Below, piece after piece: positions 1 through 6,554 of a stretch of DNA of 8,301 nt (its first letter is position 1; each line of letters opens with the position of its first letter). This stretch comes from an uncultured Flammeovirgaceae bacterium. Its GTDB lineage: Bacteria; Bacteroidota; Bacteroidia; Cytophagales; Cyclobacteriaceae. The stretch lies in the NCBI GenBank assembly GCA_937138955.1, contig CAKZPJ010000070.1:1-8301 (forward strand), written 5' to 3'. Position numbers and translations under genes: made by a program. Under the pieces are notes generated by a model. The model saw only the letters and a program-made list of their open reading frames with translations. It was not told the DNA's origin and did no database searches.

Positions 1-20
1 TTTACTTTCAACGTAGTTGT

Positions 21-1304
21 ATGAGCAATAGCAATATTATTGATCGGCGGAAAAACACAAAAGGGAAATCCATCAACAATCGCCAGAAATTTTTGAAGCG
101 AGTGGAAGGGCAAATTCGTAAGGCTATTCCCGATATTCTCAGTCAAGAAAGTATCAAAGATGCTAGTCAGGGTGGGAAGGTAAAGGTGCCAATCAAGGGC
201 GTAAAAGAACCTAGTTTCCATCATGATCCCCGCTCGGGGCGTAAGCAATACGTGCGCCCTGGAAATGATAAGTTTTCTGAAGGAGATAAAGTGCCGAAAC
301 CCGAAGATGGCGGTCAGGGGCCGGGTCAGGGTAAAGGATCTAACAGCCCAGGAGTGACAGAAGATGATTTTGTCGTTATCTTAAGTCGGGAAGAGTTTAT
401 TAAGTATTTCTTTGACGATTTAGAGCTGCCTAATCTGATAAAGAAATACATGCAAAGTACCGTGAGCTTTCGTAACCAGCGAGCGGGCTACACAAAAAAT
501 AGTATTCCATCCCGGCTCAATATTAAAACCAGTTATCGGCAGTCGCTGGCCCGACGAATTTCCATTCAAGGAGCTTACGATGCTAAAATTAAGAAATTGG
601 AGCAGCAGGTAGAAAAAGCCAAGAAAGAAGCTGAAAAGGATGCACTGATTGAAGAATTAGAGAAGTACCGCAAAATGCGATTGACTATCCCGTTTTTTGA
701 TGATGTGGATTTACGGTATAATCACTACGAACGCGTACCAGAGCCAACTACGGCAGCGGTGATGTTCTGTATTATGGACGTATCAGCCTCGATGGGGTAT
801 CATGAAAAAGATATTGCCAAACGCTTCTTTACCTTACTTTATATTTTCTTAACCCGTCAGTATCAGAAAGTAGAAATTGTTTTTATCCGCCATCATACTG
901 AAGCAAAAGAGGTAGATGAAGAGGAGTTTTTCAATTCTCGCGAAAGTGGAGGGACAATAGTAGCGCCTTCGCTCAAGCTAATGAACAAAATTGCTCGGGA
1001 ACGCTACTCGGAAAGCCGCTGGAATATTTACTGTTGCCAGGCTTCAGATGGCGATGTGTGGTCTAATGGCGATGCTATTGAATGCAGCCAGTTGCTCAAA
1101 CAAGAAGTTTTGCCAACAGTGCAGTATATGGCTTATATAGAAATTAAGAATCGAGGACTAGAAGGTTATCTGTGGCACGCCTATAAGCGACTTCGCAGTC
1201 AAGAAAATTTTGCTATGCGAAATATCAACGATGTCAGCCAAATCTGGCCTGTGTTCCGTGCTTTGTTCAAAAAGAAAGACTTAGTGGAAGATAAAGCTGC
1301 CTAG
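21..1304 (+). CDS. yeaH: DUF444 / YeaH-YhbH family von Willebrand A-like protein
   Basis: The 427-residue product matches the YeaH/YhbH (DUF444) family in length and layout. The basic, low-complexity N-terminus (about 1-110) includes HHDPRSGRKQYVRPGN and a Gly/Gln/Lys-rich linker near 97-108. A charged, probably coiled-coil stretch lies at about 186-220. A von Willebrand A-like domain follows from about 245, with the MIDAS motif DVSAS at 253-257, a GGT turn with Thr312, and the acidic SDGD at 342-345. In E. coli, YeaH is encoded with the serine kinase YeaG (PrkA) and induced by starvation and stationary phase; its molecular role is unsettled and it is presumably cytoplasmic. The spoVR gene 144 bp downstream fits the usual PrkA-YeaH-SpoVR grouping, so I infer that prkA lies left of the window. 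The start gives the family-typical N-terminus; only 20 bases upstream are visible, so no promoter can be judged. Family assignment is secure and function is not. Confidence 0.92.
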   Translation: MSNSNIIDRRKNTKGKSINNRQKFLKRVEGQIRKAIPDILSQESIKDASQGGKVKVPIKGVKEPSFHHDPRSGRKQYVRPGNDKFSEGDKVPKPEDGGQGPGQGKGSNSPGVTEDDFVVILSREEFIKYFFDDLELPNLIKKYMQSTVSFRNQRAGYTKNSIPSRLNIKTSYRQSLARRISIQGAYDAKIKKLEQQVEKAKKEAEKDALIEELEKYRKMRLTIPFFDDVDLRYNHYERVPEPTTAAVMFCIMDVSASMGYHEKDIAKRFFTLLYIFLTRQYQKVEIVFIRHHTEAKEVDEEEFFNSRESGGTIVAPSLKLMNKIARERYSESRWNIYCCQASDGDVWSNGDAIECSQLLKQEVLPTVQYMAYIEIKNRGLEGYLWHAYKRLRSQENFAMRNINDVSQIWPVFRALFKKKDLVEDKAA

Positions 1305-1323
1305 AACAATAAGCAATTAACAG

Positions 1324-1384
1324 CCTGTTCCGGACTTGTTCAGGGATAAGCAGTGAGCCACTAACCCCAGAGGTTATCCGGGGT
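1324..1384. repeat. Cluster of short inverted repeats in the yeaH-spoVR gap
   Basis: The gap after yeaH contains several short complementary pairs. CCTG at 1324-1327 pairs with CAGG at 1341-1344, GGATAA at 1344-1349 with TTATCC at 1374-1379, AGTG at 1352-1355 with CACT at 1359-1362 (3-nt loop), and ACCCC at 1364-1368 with GGGGT at 1380-1384. The last pair and the GGATAA pair interleave, so not all can form at once. No T-run follows, so a rho-independent terminator is unlikely. It could be a degenerate REP-like intergenic repeat, an mRNA-processing or stability structure, or chance. The evidence is only the pairing seen here. Confidence 0.3.
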
Positions 1385-1407
1385 GGAAAAGGGAGGGATA
1401 CCTTTGT

Positions 1408-1463
1408 TGACCCTGGACAGTCGACCATTGACTAATAACTAGTGACAAATGACTAAAGACCAG
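1408..1463. repeat. Eight degenerate 7-bp repeats across the spoVR start
   Basis: Eight consecutive 7-bp units occupy this stretch. In order they are TGACCCT, GGACAGT, CGACCAT, TGACTAA, TAACTAG, TGACAAA, TGACTAA and AGACCAG. Every unit has AC at positions 3-4, and seven of eight have GAC at positions 2-4. The period is lost on both sides (CCTTTGT before, TATAAAG after). The spoVR ATG at 1449 sits across the boundary of units 6 and 7, so the last two units encode the first residues of the protein. A 7-bp period is not a codon multiple, so coding constraint does not explain it. Role unknown: a slipped-strand expansion, a regulator array, or a translation-initiation enhancer are all possible. 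Confidence 0.6.
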
Positions 1464-2957
1464 TATAAAGCAATGTTCAGCAATTCCAATTGGGATTTTG
1501 AAACGCTTCAGGCAGCGGATGAGATTACTGATTGGGTAGGGAAGGAGTTTTTCAAGCTAGATACTTACCCTAATCAGATAGAGATCGTCACATCCGAGCA
1601 AATGTTGGATGCTTATGCATTAGTAGGGTTGCCAACTACTTACCCGCACTGGAAGTTTGGGAAGGACTTTGTGATGAACCAGAATAACTATCAAAAGGGA
1701 CGAATGGGGCTTTCTTACGAGATGGTTATCAACTCTAGCCCCTGTGTAAGTTACAATATGGAAAATAACACCACTTGTATGATGGTGTTAGTAATTGCTC
1801 ATGCTTGCCAAGGGCACAATGCTTTTTTCAAAAATAATTATCTGTTCAAGGAGTGGACGTCTGCTGAATCTATTCTGGATTATATGGTGTTCGCTCGTGA
1901 CTTTGTGGTGCGCTGCGAGGATGAATTTGGCTGGGAAGAAGTAGAGGGCGTACTAGATGCCTGTCACGCTTTAATGGATTTCGGTGTCGATAAATATAAA
2001 AAGCCACCCAAACTTTCTTCAACCAAGGAAGAAGCTCGACTTCGTCGATTGGCCAAGGTTAAGGCTGAAAACTATAACGATTTACTCCGTACGCTGCCGG
2101 AAGGGTTGAAAAAGCGCGTGAAGGTAAACCAAAAGAAAGCGAAATTTCCGGCTGAACCTGAGGAGAATGTACTTTATTTCATCGAGAAAAATGCCCCGAA
2201 ATTACCGGTTTGGAAGCGGGAGCTTATTCGTATCGTTCGTAAGGTAGCGCAGTATTACTACCCGCAAGGAATGACCAAGGTGATGAACGAAGGCTTTGCC
2301 ACATTTATGCACTACCACATTATTAATAAGCTCTTTGACGAAGGTTATCTGGATGATGGGTTTATGCTGGAGTTTTTGAAAAGCCATAGCGGAGTTATCT
2401 ATCAGCCCCAGTACAATAGCCCTCATTTTTCCGGTCTCAATCCCTACACCCTAGGTTTCAATATTTTTATGGACATCAAGCGAATTTGTCTGGAACCAAC
2501 TGAGGAAGACCGCAACTGGTTTCCCAATCTCATTGGTAAAGATTGGCTAGAAGAAGTGCATTTGGCGATGAAGAATTTCCGCGATGATAGTTTCATCGCC
2601 CAGTATCTGTCTCCCAAAGTGATGCGCGATATGCGACTGTTCTCGGTGCTGGACGATGAAGATGAAGAACACTACGAAATTACGTCTATTCATAATGAGC
2701 GCGGTTACCGTAAGATACGAGAAGCTCTTAGCAAACAGTACGACCGTTCTAGCCGAGTACCCAATATTCAGGTAGAAAATGTTGATACGCACAAAACCAG
2801 TAAACTCACACTCATTCACAAAATTCAGAATGATCGGCTACTAGACGAGGATGAGACCGAAGAAACCATTCGTCACCTACGCTATCTCTGGGAGTTTCCG
2901 GTAGAATTACATTCTCGTAACCGGGCCGGTATTGATGAAGATTTTTATGAATGTTGA
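1449..2957 (+). CDS. spoVR: SpoVR family protein
   Basis: The 502-residue product has the hallmarks of the SpoVR/YcgB family. These include DTYPNQIEIVTSEQMLDAYA (38-57) and YPHWKFGKDF (65-74). AHACQGHNAFFKNNYLF (117-133) carries the conserved His residues of the AHxxxGHxxFF motif. MNEGFATFMHYHI (279-291), SGLNPYTLGF (328-337) and DIKRICLEPTEEDRNWFP (342-359) follow. There is no signal peptide or membrane segment, so it should be cytoplasmic. SpoVR is named for a B. subtilis cortex-formation gene, but it is widespread in non-sporulating bacteria with PrkA and YeaH, where it is linked to stress responses; its biochemical activity is not established. The conserved His/Glu residues could suggest metal binding, but that is inference. 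The start at 1449 overlaps a heptad repeat. An ATG at 1473 (MFSNSNWDF) is a credible alternative, because clear family similarity begins only after it. Confidence 0.94.
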   Translation: MTKDQYKAMFSNSNWDFETLQAADEITDWVGKEFFKLDTYPNQIEIVTSEQMLDAYALVGLPTTYPHWKFGKDFVMNQNNYQKGRMGLSYEMVINSSPCVSYNMENNTTCMMVLVIAHACQGHNAFFKNNYLFKEWTSAESILDYMVFARDFVVRCEDEFGWEEVEGVLDACHALMDFGVDKYKKPPKLSSTKEEARLRRLAKVKAENYNDLLRTLPEGLKKRVKVNQKKAKFPAEPEENVLYFIEKNAPKLPVWKRELIRIVRKVAQYYYPQGMTKVMNEGFATFMHYHIINKLFDEGYLDDGFMLEFLKSHSGVIYQPQYNSPHFSGLNPYTLGFNIFMDIKRICLEPTEEDRNWFPNLIGKDWLEEVHLAMKNFRDDSFIAQYLSPKVMRDMRLFSVLDDEDEEHYEITSIHNERGYRKIREALSKQYDRSSRVPNIQVENVDTHKTSKLTLIHKIQNDRLLDEDETEETIRHLRYLWEFPVELHSRNRAGIDEDFYEC

Positions 2958-2964
2958 TTAGATA

Positions 2965-2999
2965 TTGGTGGGAACATAATCATGTTCTTACTAGGTTTG
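2965..2999 (+). promoter_or_regulatory. Candidate Bacteroidota-type promoter with internal dyad, upstream of the HAD gene
   Basis: TAGGTTTG at 2992-2999 is an exact match to the Bacteroidota -7 pattern TAnnTTTG. TTG at 2965-2967 could be the -33 element, although the 24-bp spacer is longer than the usual 19 or so. A perfect inverted repeat, GAACAT-AATC-ATGTTC (2972-2987), fills most of the spacer, where a repressor could bind. Transcription would begin near 3006, about 30 bases before the HAD start at 3035. The promoter would make the HAD-M50 pair independent of spoVR. The match is by pattern only and the -33 placement is weak. Confidence 0.38.
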
Positions 3000-3034
3000 G
3001 GAAAATCTTAATTTCCATTCATCTTTGCCCTCCT

Positions 3035-3661
3035 ATGAATTTATCAACAACGAAGAATATTATTTTTGATTTGGGCGGAGTGATTATTAATCTAGATACT
3101 CAAGCTACTTTTGACGGATTTACGGCAATAAGCCAATATACCGATTGGTCGCAAAACTCAGTTGATGAAGTAGATTTGTTTCTAGATTATGAGAAGGGAA
3201 CTATCAGTAGTGAAGAGTTCCGCACAGGAATTCGTGAGATGACGGGTAATGCAGACTTAACCGATGAACAGATTGATAAAATCTGGAATAGTATGCTGCT
3301 GGATATTCCTCCAGCTCGGTTGGAATTGATACAGCGTCTATCCGAAAAATACCGGTTGTTCGTACTGAGTAATACTAACGCTATTCATGTTCCGGTTTTC
3401 AATAAAATTGTAGAAAACGCGAGCGGTAAACCGAATATCGGCGCATTCTTTGAGAAGGTCTATTTATCTCATGAAGTTAAGATGCGAAAGCCTGAACGTG
3501 AGATTTATGAGTACGTATTGAACGATAGTCAGCTCAAACCGGAGGAAACCTTGTTTCTGGATGACAAAGAAGGGAATTTGATGGCAGCTCAAGCGGTAGG
3601 CATACATACATTTCAAATCACCCCGCAACAAGACATACTTTCATTCTTCGAAAACGCATGA
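3035..3661 (+). CDS. HAD superfamily hydrolase, subfamily IA, YihX-like phosphatase
   Basis: With the start at 3035 the product has 208 residues, typical of small HAD phosphatases of the YihX/FMN-phosphatase group. Motif I is FDLGGV with nucleophile Asp12. Motif II is LSNTNA (Ser112), motif III is Lys152 in MRKPE, and motif IV is LFLDDKEGN (Asp176, Asp177, Asn181). The second Asp of classical motif I (DxD) is Gly14 here. The YihX type also lacks it (DLGNV) yet is active on sugar phosphates such as alpha-glucose-1-phosphate in E. coli. A helical cap lies at about 20-95. The substrate cannot be read from sequence. A longer frame opens at 2951, overlapping spoVR, but its first 28 residues do not look like HAD sequence and would span the putative promoter, so 3035 was chosen. 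The stop overlaps the next start as ATGA, suggesting translational coupling with the M50 protease. Confidence 0.87.
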   Translation: MNLSTTKNIIFDLGGVIINLDTQATFDGFTAISQYTDWSQNSVDEVDLFLDYEKGTISSEEFRTGIREMTGNADLTDEQIDKIWNSMLLDIPPARLELIQRLSEKYRLFVLSNTNAIHVPVFNKIVENASGKPNIGAFFEKVYLSHEVKMRKPEREIYEYVLNDSQLKPEETLFLDDKEGNLMAAQAVGIHTFQITPQQDILSFFENA

Positions 3662-4887
3662 AGGAACGCTACCGTCGCTGGGGGATACAGTTAGCACTTT
3701 TCTTAATCACACTTACAACCACCACTTTAGCTGGCACGGAGTGGCAGTATATGCGCTACGTAGGTTTTGATCTGAACCCAATTACCTGGGAGTGGTTCAT
3801 GAAGGGCTTCGCATTTTCTTTACCTTTTCTAGGAGTGCTCACTATTCATGAGTTTGGGCACTACTTTACAGCAAAATGGCATAAAGTAAAGGTTACGCTC
3901 CCGTATTACATTCCGTTTTGGTTCGGTTTTTTGGGTTGGGTCGGACTGATCGGAATGCCATCTATCGGAACGATGGGGGCCGTAATTCGTATCAAAGATC
4001 ATATCAATTCTCGTAAGCAGTTTTTCGATATTGGTATTGCCGGGCCACTGGCAGGGTTTGTTGCGGCACTAGCTGTCTTGTTCTACGGATTCACCCACTT
4101 GCCACCGAAAGACTATATCTATGAAATTCATCCCGAGTACCAGTACTTCGGTGATAACTTTGAAGAAATTGTCTACCAAAAAGATACATTTTTTCTGACC
4201 GAAGATTATGAGGAGCAGTTTGGACCTGCTCCCGCATTTTGGCCTGATACTATGCGCTTCGGCCCTAGCGATGCTACGTTTGCGCTGGGTGGTAACCTAC
4301 TGATGACTTTCTTTGAGGAATACGTAGCACCGAATGATGAATGGGTGCCCAACGCCTATGAAATCATTCATTACCCGTGGATTTTCGCTGGCTACTTAGC
4401 CCTTTTTTTTACCGCTCTTAATTTAATTCCAATTGGTCAGCTCGACGGAGGGCACATTCTCTACGGCCTCATTGGTAACCAACTACATCGCAAGGTTTCA
4501 GCCGCCTTGTTTATCAGCTTTGTATTCTACTCCGGTTTAGGCACAGTCACCCTGGCAGATACGTCCGAAGTCTTGATGTGGGAGATACCGCTGTATATCG
4601 GATTTTTATATCTTATGTTTTCTCGGCTCACTCGTTCAATTCAGACTAATCTGATGGTGGCAGTAGCAGTTTTTACGGCTCAGTTTTTCATTTCCTCTTA
4701 CTTTAATGTACAGGGATACTTCGGTTGGTTACTTTTTGCCTTTCTTATTGGACGGATGCTAGGTATCTATCATCCGGTGACTTTTGAAAATGAGGCGCTA
4801 TCACCTACCCGCAAAGTGCTGGGCTGGGTAGCACTGCTGGTGTTTGTACTTTGCTTTACCCCTAATCCTTTTGGCCTTTCCATGTAA
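3658..4887 (+). CDS. Site-2 protease family (M50) integral membrane metalloprotease
   Basis: This 409-residue polytopic protein carries the M50 zinc site: HEFGH at 64-68 inside a hydrophobic helix, and NLIPIGQLDGGH at 255-266 with Asp263 as the expected third metal ligand. The conserved GIAGPLAGF (126-134) links them. Membrane segments are visible near 10-25, 50-68, 86-105, 123-146, 241-260, 280-300, 310-322, 331-348, 353-368 and 387-401. The stretch KVKVTLPYYIPF after HExxH, then an FDIGIAGP segment, resembles the EGY-like branch of M50 rather than RseP; no PDZ domain is evident. An acidic, aromatic-rich soluble insert of roughly 95 residues (148-240) separates the two halves of the active site. 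M50 enzymes cut within membranes, often to release regulators, but no substrate can be named here. Its start overlaps the HAD stop by 4 bases, so the two are probably co-translated. Eight consecutive T at 4403-4410 fall in a Leu-Phe-Phe stretch and leave the frame intact. Confidence 0.9.
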   Translation: MKERYRRWGIQLALFLITLTTTTLAGTEWQYMRYVGFDLNPITWEWFMKGFAFSLPFLGVLTIHEFGHYFTAKWHKVKVTLPYYIPFWFGFLGWVGLIGMPSIGTMGAVIRIKDHINSRKQFFDIGIAGPLAGFVAALAVLFYGFTHLPPKDYIYEIHPEYQYFGDNFEEIVYQKDTFFLTEDYEEQFGPAPAFWPDTMRFGPSDATFALGGNLLMTFFEEYVAPNDEWVPNAYEIIHYPWIFAGYLALFFTALNLIPIGQLDGGHILYGLIGNQLHRKVSAALFISFVFYSGLGTVTLADTSEVLMWEIPLYIGFLYLMFSRLTRSIQTNLMVAVAVFTAQFFISSYFNVQGYFGWLLFAFLIGRMLGIYHPVTFENEALSPTRKVLGWVALLVFVLCFTPNPFGLSM

Positions 4888-4932
4888 AAAAGTCACTGTT
4901 GGATTTGATAATTCTACTCAACAACAAGCTCT

Positions 4933-5147
4933 ATGAAAAAGTTAATATCCACTTTGGTAATAGTTACGCTAATTGCAGCCTGTAAAGTAAGAACGGTAAA
5001 CGCAGATTGTAAAGAAACTAAAGATGGTAGTGCTGCCTGTAACAGAATCTATCAACCAGTATGTGGCTGTAATGGAAAACGTATAGCAACGATTGTGTAG
5101 CTGAAAGTTTTGGAATTACCGAATATACTTCCGGGAAATGTGAATAG
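4933..5147 (+). pseudogene. Kazal-type serine protease inhibitor lipoprotein, frameshifted
   Basis: Translation from 4933 begins MKKLISTLVIVTLIAAC, a lipoprotein signal with lipobox IAAC and lipidated Cys17. It continues through ADCKETKDGSAACNRIYQPV and CGCNGK, then runs out of family and stops at 5098-5100 after 55 residues. Adding one A to the AAAA run at 5076-5079 restores GKTYSNDCVAES, a Kazal signature, then FGITEYTSGKCE and a stop at 5145-5147. That gives a 71-residue protein with Cys at 26, 36, 44, 46, 55 and 70. The match of frame, signature and stop makes the missing base convincing. The intact form would be an envelope-anchored small protease inhibitor. It may be a true recent pseudogene, or a one-base error in a short A run. 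The truncated product would lack the last two cysteines and should not fold as a Kazal domain. No Shine-Dalgarno is visible, which is usual for this phylum. Confidence 0.78.
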
Positions 5148-5148
5148 G

Positions 5149-5185
5149 GCAACATATAACATTAGTCAGTTGCTATTTCATTTAT
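5149..5185 (+). terminator. Weak terminator-like hairpin after the Kazal remnant
   Basis: GCAAC at 5149-5153 pairs with GTTGC at 5169-5173 across a 15-nt loop, and a T-rich tract (TATTTCATTTATTTT) follows. It begins two bases past the restored Kazal stop, where a terminator would be expected. The stem is only 5 bp and the loop long, so this is marginal. Its 3' arm overlaps the putative -33 element of the mpgS promoter. Confidence 0.25.
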
Positions 5186-5199
5186 TTTCAAAGAATTTG
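5170..5199 (+). promoter_or_regulatory. Candidate promoter for mpgS-mpgP
   Basis: TTG at 5170-5172 is followed after exactly 19 bases by AGAATTTG at 5192-5199. This keeps the TTTG half of the Bacteroidota -7 element TAnnTTTG but mismatches TA. Transcription would start near 5206, giving a leader of about 45 bases to the ATG at 5252. Spacing is good and the -7 match is partial. Confidence 0.3.
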
Positions 5200-5251
5200 A
5201 TCAGAACGGTAAGAATTGACTATTTTCACGTCTCACCCTTACCTAGAAAAA

Positions 5252-6553
5252 ATGAGAATTGAAATACCTCGCGAAGTTGAGCGTTTTGGACCAATTATGT
5301 TTCACGATGTGCAGAAGGTGTACGAGCTGGATGCCGGACTGAAATTAGCTAAAAACGAAGGGAAAGAAAACTCTACCATTGTCCGCCTCTCTTACGAATC
5401 TGTTAATACCATTGAGCAGCAGATGGTGATTGTGGTGCCGGTGATGGAAGAGCGAATAAAGCTTATTGAAGGAGTGCTTTGCGGTATCCCTAATGATTGC
5501 CTTACCATTGTGGTTTCTAATAGTCCGCGTGAACCTATTGATCGCTTTTATATTGAAAAAGACGCGATTGAACACGCTGCTCGGTTCATGAATAAAAAGA
5601 TATTAGTAGTTCACCAAAAAGATCCGATGTTGGCTAAAGCCTGTATTGCTTCGGGCTACAAGTACATTCTCGATGAAGAGAATAAAGTGATGAACGGCAA
5701 GGCTGAGGGAATGATTCTGGGAACTATTCTGGCAAATCTGACAGGACGAAAATATATTGGTTTTATCGACTCCGATAATTTCTTCCCAGGGGCGGTGCTC
5801 GAGTACGTAAAAGAGTATTGTGCAGGTTTTTTATTAGCAAAGTCGCGCTACTCAATGGTGCGTATCTCTTGGCACAGTAAACCCAAAATTGTACAGTCTA
5901 ATTTATTCTTTGCCAAGCGGGGGAGAGCCTCAGAGTATACCAATCGTATTCTAAATTCCCTAATTAGCCAATATACCGGCTACGGTACCGAAATCATCAA
6001 GACTGGAAATGCTGGCGAACATGCTATGTCAATGGATTTGGCAGCGAAGCTAGACTTTTCTTCCGGTTACTCCATTGAGCCTTACCATTATATTAATATG
6101 CTGGAACGCTTCGGGGGCATTGTCGGGAACCCTGAGAAAGATGTAATGAAAAATAGGATTGAACTGTTCCAGATTGAATCCCGTAATCCGCACTTGCACG
6201 AAGTAAAAGGTGATGTGCACGTGCAGGATATGAGCCGAGCGGCTATGGAAGTAATTTATCGTTCACCAATTTGTCCCGAATCATTAAAGAAAGAAATATT
6301 AGAAGATTTGTACAACCGAAAGCTACTCAAAAACGGTGAGAAGCTTCCCGAGACACTATCGTACTATCCAGCCATCTGCAACGCTGATCTAAAGAAATTC
6401 GCGAAAACTTTGGAAAACCACGAGTACGCTAAGTACTTTAAAGCTACCAGTGTGAAGAAAGTGAAAAATGAAACTCCCGGACTAATGCGGGAAAAAATTA
6501 CGGATACTGGTGAGCTTCCGCCCGATCAGAACAAGGTATTGGAAATGAAATAA
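5252..6553 (+). CDS. mpgS: Mannosyl-3-phosphoglycerate synthase
   Basis: This 433-residue glycosyltransferase (family GT55) transfers mannose from GDP-mannose to 3-phosphoglycerate, giving mannosyl-3-phosphoglycerate in the cytoplasm. The N-terminus MRIEIPREVERFG is characteristic of the family. VVPVMEERIKLIEGVL (about 61-76) is the start of the nucleotide-binding fold, GKAEGMILG (149-157) is conserved, and FIDSDNFFPGAV (171-182) holds the metal-binding DSD at 173-175. TGNAGEHAMSMDLA (251-264) and NPHLHEVKGD (312-321) are further family signatures, the latter containing His residues likely near the metal. The frame could open at a TTG at 5216, but the 12 extra residues are unlike the family and would lie only about 10 bases from the putative transcription start. 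The ATG at 5252 is therefore preferred. The C-terminal tail past about 400 is polar and probably flexible. mpgP follows after 1 bp, so the two form an operon for mannosylglycerate synthesis. Confidence 0.94.
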   Translation: MRIEIPREVERFGPIMFHDVQKVYELDAGLKLAKNEGKENSTIVRLSYESVNTIEQQMVIVVPVMEERIKLIEGVLCGIPNDCLTIVVSNSPREPIDRFYIEKDAIEHAARFMNKKILVVHQKDPMLAKACIASGYKYILDEENKVMNGKAEGMILGTILANLTGRKYIGFIDSDNFFPGAVLEYVKEYCAGFLLAKSRYSMVRISWHSKPKIVQSNLFFAKRGRASEYTNRILNSLISQYTGYGTEIIKTGNAGEHAMSMDLAAKLDFSSGYSIEPYHYINMLERFGGIVGNPEKDVMKNRIELFQIESRNPHLHEVKGDVHVQDMSRAAMEVIYRSPICPESLKKEILEDLYNRKLLKNGEKLPETLSYYPAICNADLKKFAKTLENHEYAKYFKATSVKKVKNETPGLMREKITDTGELPPDQNKVLEMK

Positions 6554-6554
6554 C

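Noticed and set aside
2202..2426. Minus-strand open frame inside spoVR
   Set aside because: Shadow of a well-conserved gene; its translation shows no recognisable domain. The same applies to 2547-2819.
2951..3034. N-terminal extension of the HAD protein beginning MLIRYWWEHN
   Set aside because: It overlaps the end of spoVR, does not look like HAD sequence, and crosses the candidate promoter; the ATG at 3035 gives a normal family start.
4403..4410. Run of eight T in the M50 gene as a phase-variation tract
   Set aside because: The frame is intact and the run encodes ordinary Leu-Phe-Phe in a membrane helix; nothing suggests switching from one sequence.
4897..4923. TGTTG/CAACA pair after the M50 gene as a terminator
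   Set aside because: Five-base stem, long loop and no T-run afterwards.
5216..5251. TTG start adding 12 residues to MpgS
   Set aside because: The family begins at MRIEIP; the extension is unlike it and lies very close to the putative transcription start.
5345..5575. Minus-strand open frame inside mpgS
   Set aside because: Antisense shadow rich in His/Asn/Arg with no family features. Frames at 6853-7086, 7409-7597 and 8071-8253 are likewise shadows of mpgP and the ligase.
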